DNA of 64,000 nt. Source: Eublepharis macularius. Its lineage: Eukaryota; Chordata; Lepidosauria; Squamata; Eublepharidae. Position 1 is the first letter of the stretch; each line of letters begins with the position of its first letter. The translations under genes and the position numbers were made by a program. Of this stretch, positions 59,906 through 64,000 are shown piece after piece. The DNA lies in NCBI RefSeq assembly GCF_028583425.1, contig NC_072806.1, positions 36,936,001 to 37,000,000 of the forward strand. Direction: 5' to 3'. The notes under the pieces are model-generated. The model saw nothing but the letters and a program-made list of their open reading frames with translations, made no database searches and had not been told where the DNA came from.

Positions 59906-60805
59906 CCCAGTGAAGTATACCATTCTTGCCCCCTTTGGGGGCCCTGCCTAGCAAGGCGCTATGTGAGAAAGGACAATCCCAGGTCTTCCATATCCTCTTT
60001 AGCACATTAACCACTACACCGCACTGTCTCTTTGAATATTATTGCCTTGCTTTTCTCCCCAGTGGGCCCCCAAAGCAGCTTATAAAATACACTTTAAATA
60101 AGCAAACCGAAAAACCAGACACAGTTTTTCCCCCAGTGGTGGCATCTCACCTGTGAAATTCCCTCCCAGCGAGGCTCGCCTGGCACCTACCTCTCTCTCC
60201 TTTAGGTGCCAGGCAAAGAATTTTTATCCTGGCTTTTAACTTCAGGGGCTTTATTTTTAAAAACTGTTTATGAAATCTGCTTCTAGCCCAAAGGACTGTT
60301 ATCATTTTTAGACTGCTAAATGTACTGCTTCTGTGTGTGGTACTCCTCTATTGGCCTTTGGGGCAGCTGTCTCCTCCCCTCCCCTCCCGCAATTCCATCA
60401 ACATTTCAAAGCCATTTATTTAAATCTGGAAAAAACAGCTTTAGCTCTGTCACGATCCTGGGCCTTAGAGTAAATTTTCCAGTAGGTCTGGCTGCCAATT
60501 CCCGGGCAGGCCTACATTCCCGAGATCCTTCCCAGCTTTAGGACTGGACTAATATAAGGGAGAACTATATTATTAGTGGGAGAACTAATATAAGGACCCC
60601 TGTCAGGGATGGCGCTCTTCTCTCAGGAGCTGCCAGGCAGAGAAGCAGCTACCAGCAGCAGAGGATCCCTCATTCGGGGGTGGGTGGGTTTGAACCCAGT
60701 AAGGGCCAGGCATTGTAGGTGACTAGTCAGTTAAGAAGCTTTATTGTTTTCTTGCCAGTTCCTGATGCTCTGATGATACAGCTTGTGTGCATCTGATTTG
60801 GCCCT
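59906..60805. other. Unassigned, with a reverse SINE fragment
   Basis: SINE pieces at 60005-60030 (ACCACTACACCGCACTG) and 60045-60090 (CTTTTCTCCCCAGTGGGC); no gene. Confidence 0.45.
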
Positions 60806-60810
60806 CAGCT

Positions 60811-61158
60811 AGGGTTGCCAACTTCAGGTGCAGCCCAGAGGACTTCCAGAATTACAATTGATTTCCAGTCCACAGAGACCAGTTCCCCTGAAGAAAGTCA
60901 CAGATCCAGAGGAGTTAGCCGTGTTAGTCTGTAGTTGCAAAATAGTAAAGAGTCCAATAGAGAGCTGTGGTGCTCGAAGGCTTATGCTGCAGTAAGGTTG
61001 GTTAGCCTTAAAGGTGCACCTGAAGAAAGTGACTGCTTTGGAGGGTGGGCTCTACGGCATTGCACCCTGCTGAGGTCCCTCTGCTCCCCAAACCCTGTTC
61101 TCCCCAGGCTCCCCACCCAAATATCCAGGAAGTTCTCAGTCTGGAATTGGCAGCCCCA
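60811..61158 (+). mobile_element. AGGGTTGCCA MITE split by a tail repeat
   Basis: AGGGTTGCCAACTTCAGG at left, GGAATTGGCAGCCCC at right; inside, ACCCTGCTGAGGTCCCTC. Interrupted by 60899-61018. Confidence 0.8.
60899..61018. mobile_element. Inverted-pair hammerhead-like repeat, 12-bp duplication
   Basis: Flanked by CCTGAAGAAAGT (60887-60898, 61019-61030). The first half is the tail in reverse (AGATCCAGAGGAGTTAGCCG); the second half is forward (GAGAGCTGTGGTGCTCGAAG to TTAAAGGTGC). The smallest composite copy, 120 bases. Confidence 0.82.
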
Positions 61159-61159
61159 C

Positions 61160-62377
61160 CCTAGAAGGAAGAGAGGGACTGCCTGTCGCTTGTGCCTGGA
61201 GCCTCTTGGCAGTGCTTGCCTCCCTGGTCCTGCCTTTGCCTTGTTCCTGCTATCCAACCCTTTTCCTGAGCTTGACATCTGCCCTGTCCTGTTGATTTGC
61301 AAGATCCCAGCCAGTCTTTCTCAGGTGTTTTTTTTTTTTAAGGTTGCCACCTAAATGCAAAGCAGGATTGGTAACTGGCATCTCACAGCTCAAATCTGAG
61401 GTGATCAGCAATTGGCCCAGTCCAGCCTGTAAGAGGAACCCTTTTCAGTCTTAACCTGGGACTTTCAGAATCCGTCTTCCAGCTGGACGCTTGCAAAACT
61501 CTTCCGGCTGGCTGCAAACCTAGTTGCCTCTCTGCTTTGCCTGACGGCGATTCCTCTGAAACCACAATGAATCAAAGTTGATCTCGGCGTGGCTCTCCGA
61601 CATGTCCACCATGCTGTTCCAAGGGACCACTAACTCTTTGCTGTTACCATAGCCAACCATGTCTGGATTCTGCTCACATCAGAGATGGATGCTGTTATTT
61701 ATGGCTTTTTCATAAGGGAGGCATACCACTAGTCACTTGCAACAAAATTTAAAAATTCAAGACAGCTTATGACCTGGATACATGTTAATAAGACCCAGGA
61801 GTCATTTAATATTGGAGGTCCCCTCCCCCTTCACTTTTTTTGGATATAAAAAAATTGTAGCAGAACTACATGAAATCTAAGAAGGAAGCTTTAACAGACA
61901 AATCCTGCCCTGGCCAATCGTGACTCTGAATACATTTTAAAATAACTATTTTTTTAAGAGCATAAGAGCAAAATAAAGGCTTTTCTGGATCAGACCTAAG
62001 GACTTTCTAGCGCAGCACCCTGTTGCATGCAGAGTTCAGCCAGATGCACCAGGAAAGTCACAAGCAGGGTCACAGAGATCAAAGCACCCCCCCATTGTTG
62101 CCCCCTAACCACCTGCATTCAGAGGTATATTGCCTCTCAACATGCAAGTTTCTCTCACATTGTGGCTCATAACCATTATGGACCTGTCCTCTGTGGATGT
62201 GTCTAATCCCCCTTTAAAGCCATCTATAGAGCCCATCAGCACGTCCTGTGCCTGTGAATTTCATGTGCTTCATTATATGAAGAAGTGCTTTCTTTTGTGC
62301 ATCTCAAATCCTCTGTCCATCAATGTACTGGCTGCATTTCCCTCTTATAACTCCACAACAAAGAGGAATGGGGACTG
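61160..62377. other. Unassigned intergenic DNA
   Basis: No gene or repeat ends recognised. Confidence 0.45.
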
Positions 62378-62512
<135 letters not shown>

Positions 62513-62547
62513 GGAAGCTTGGAAACCAGTGGAAGTTGCAATGGATC

Positions 62548-62775
62548 AATGAGAGCCAGTGTTCTGTCGTGGTTAGTGCTGGACTAGATCCTGGAGATCC
62601 AAGTTCAAATCCTTGCTCTGCCATGGAAGCTCGCTGGGTATCCTTAGACGGGTCACACTGTCTTCCTAACCCGCCTCACAGGATTGTTGTGAGAATAAAA
62701 TGGATGTAAGGAGACTGATACCGCTTTGGGTCCCCCTTGGGGTGAAAGGCAGGGTATAAATAAAGTAAATAAAAC
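62548..62775 (+). mobile_element. tRNA-derived SINE
   Basis: GAGAGCCAGTGTTCTGTCG head, AAGTTCAAATCCTTGCTCTG, CTCACAGGATTGTTGTGAG, CCGCTTTGGGTCCCCCTTGG and AATAAAGTAAATAAAA tail. Confidence 0.8.
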
Positions 62776-62848
62776 AATAGATGCTCTGCTGCCACTGCGA
62801 ATGTCTCTGCACTCAGCATCCCTGAGAGCTACACATCCAGCAGTCTGA

Positions 62849-63040
62849 GGGCCAAGCTACAGGTGACGAATGACACAGGTTGGACACTTGTCAGCTTCCC
62901 TCAAGTTTTGATGGGAAATGTAGGCATCCTGGTCTCGCAGCTTGGCTCTCCGACTGCTGTCCAACGGACTTTTCAACTGCCACTTGTCCAACATTCCGCC
63001 AAGCTGCCTGCATTTCCCATCAAAACTTGAGGGAAGCTGA
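62849..63040. mobile_element. Palindromic MITE abutting the L1 5' end
   Basis: Left GAGGGCCAAGCTACAGGTG (62849), then 36-base arms TCAGCTTCCCTCAAGTTTTG... (62891-62926) and the complement (63005-63040) with one mismatch. The expected matching right end is absent because L1 sequence begins. Confidence 0.72.
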
Positions 63041-63958
63041 CTTCCGGTTTGGGATTTATGGAGGTCTGACGCAGCTCCAATTGCGGAGCTGACCGGACTG
63101 CCATTTTAAGCGGCCGGCGGGGGCAAATCAGCCCGCGGCCGACTGCTCTCAGGCGGAGAGCAGGCAAAGAACGCTCAAGACCTCAGGGCGCATCGATCTC
63201 GGGCGAGGGGGGGTTCTGCGCAACGGGCCCTCTCCCGACCCTTGAGGTCCCACCCTGTGACAGGTCGGCTACGATCTCTGCGGCAGTTTCGGGGCCAATG
63301 CGGTTGGCATAAGACCTACGTACCCAAGCTTCAATAGGGGAAAGAAGAGTAGAGGAGAAACTAAGATTGAAACAGTGATTACAACCCAAGGAAAGTGAAT
63401 GAGAAGGTAAAGATCACTATCTTCTGATACGGGACAGATTGTTAAAAGTAAAGAAGAATAAAAGTAGATTTTCAAACTGCAACAGGCTAATTACAAGGAG
63501 GGGAAGACTCGGCAAGAGTTGTATTAGAAAAAAGACTAAGTTTAAAGAAGTTATTAAAGAAATCGGACTATTGTTTTGAATACTTGCGGTTATGGAGCTG
63601 TGAGAAAATTTTACCATCGCGAGAGCTACTGTGGGAAGTCGGGAAACAGGAAGTACGTAATAACAATAGAGTTGCTGGAGAGAAGCGGCCCCTGCTGGAG
63701 GGCAGGAAGAAGGGAATCGCCATCTTTGAAAGGGGAAGAGCCGCGGCTTCAGCGGAAGAGGAAGTAAGCCATTTTGGATTACAAAAATCATAGAAGAACC
63801 ATAGAGAAAAGACGCCCGACATTTTGGATTTTCTAAAAGTTTTTTTTTTGCAAGAAGACCGGGACATTTAAATTAAAAACTAAAAAGACATTAAATTTTA
63901 CGCCACGGAGTTAAGGAAGAGGGCGGACTCGTGGGAGCGAGCTAAAGCAAGCCCCACG
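63041..63958 (+). mobile_element. L1 LINE 5' UTR
   Basis: CTTCCGGTTTGGGATTTATG and GGAGGTCTGACGCAGCTCC open a CpG-rich leader, followed by A-rich sequence up to GCGAGCTAAAGCAAGCCCC before the ORF1 start. Layout fits the 5' end of a young, perhaps full-length squamate L1. Identification rests on layout and the ORF1 start. Confidence 0.65.
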
Positions 63959-64000
63959 ATGTCGAAAAAAGAGTGGCAATCGGCAATAGAAAATCTAGAC
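63959..64000 (+). CDS. L1 ORF1 start (cut by window)
   Basis: ATG at 63959 opens MSKKEWQSAIENLD, in frame to the last base. The length fits the start of an L1 ORF1 (RNA-binding chaperone), but the diagnostic coiled coil and RRM would lie outside the window. No stop is seen in the 14 codons. Confidence 0.5.
   Translation, partial: MSKKEWQSAIENLD

Overview
The window is nuclear DNA of a vertebrate, almost certainly a squamate reptile and perhaps a gecko-like lizard. The evidence is a split gene with GT-AG introns, one CpG-rich promoter, a Sauria-type SINE with the BovB-like tail, 5S rRNA-derived SINEs, L2/CR1 and L1 LINEs, Ty3/Gypsy and Penelope-like retroelements, and many short hAT-type MITEs. 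No bacterial gene, CRISPR array or free-standing RNA gene is present. The species cannot be fixed from the sequence alone.

Left part (about 1-26.35 kb). This holds the 5' half of one host gene on the minus strand, HEATR6 (HEAT repeat-containing protein 6). Twelve coding exons were placed, from the start codon at 26333 down to 1678. All introns are GT-AG and the reading phases join without error, giving 688 codons that match the first 58% or so of the known protein. Later exons lie left of base 1. The introns hold solo LTRs, a rearranged Gypsy chromovirus with both LTRs (11562-16243), SINEs, LINE 3' ends and MITEs.

Right part (26.35-64 kb). I see no host exon here. It is a dense, nested layer of transposable elements: a Penelope-like element with reverse transcriptase and a GIY-YIG part (35.16-37.74 kb), a second deleted Gypsy copy (45.49-47.86 kb), an L2/CR1-type LINE (48.56-50.29 kb), an LTR with a tRNA-Leu-type primer site (33.6-34.4 kb), hAT MITEs with 8-bp target duplications, and a MITE family starting AGGGTTGCCA with about 10-bp duplications. 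The 5' end of an L1 runs off the right edge, with its ORF1 start codon at 63959.

Most interesting signals. (1) A complete hammerhead-ribozyme-like fold lies in the 3' tail of the Penelope-like element (37631-37711). (2) A short repeat family is built of two tail pieces in opposite orientation, flanked by 12-13-bp target duplications in four of four composite copies. It carries a conserved CTGANGA...GAAA hammerhead-like half-core whose stem II changes in a compensatory way between copies. This looks like a non-autonomous, Penelope-like or ribozyme-bearing retroelement family. (3) A DNA element family, two copies, is flanked by 5-bp CANTG duplications. (4) A Gypsy copy has its reverse transcriptase region replaced by a duplicated gag zinc-knuckle segment.
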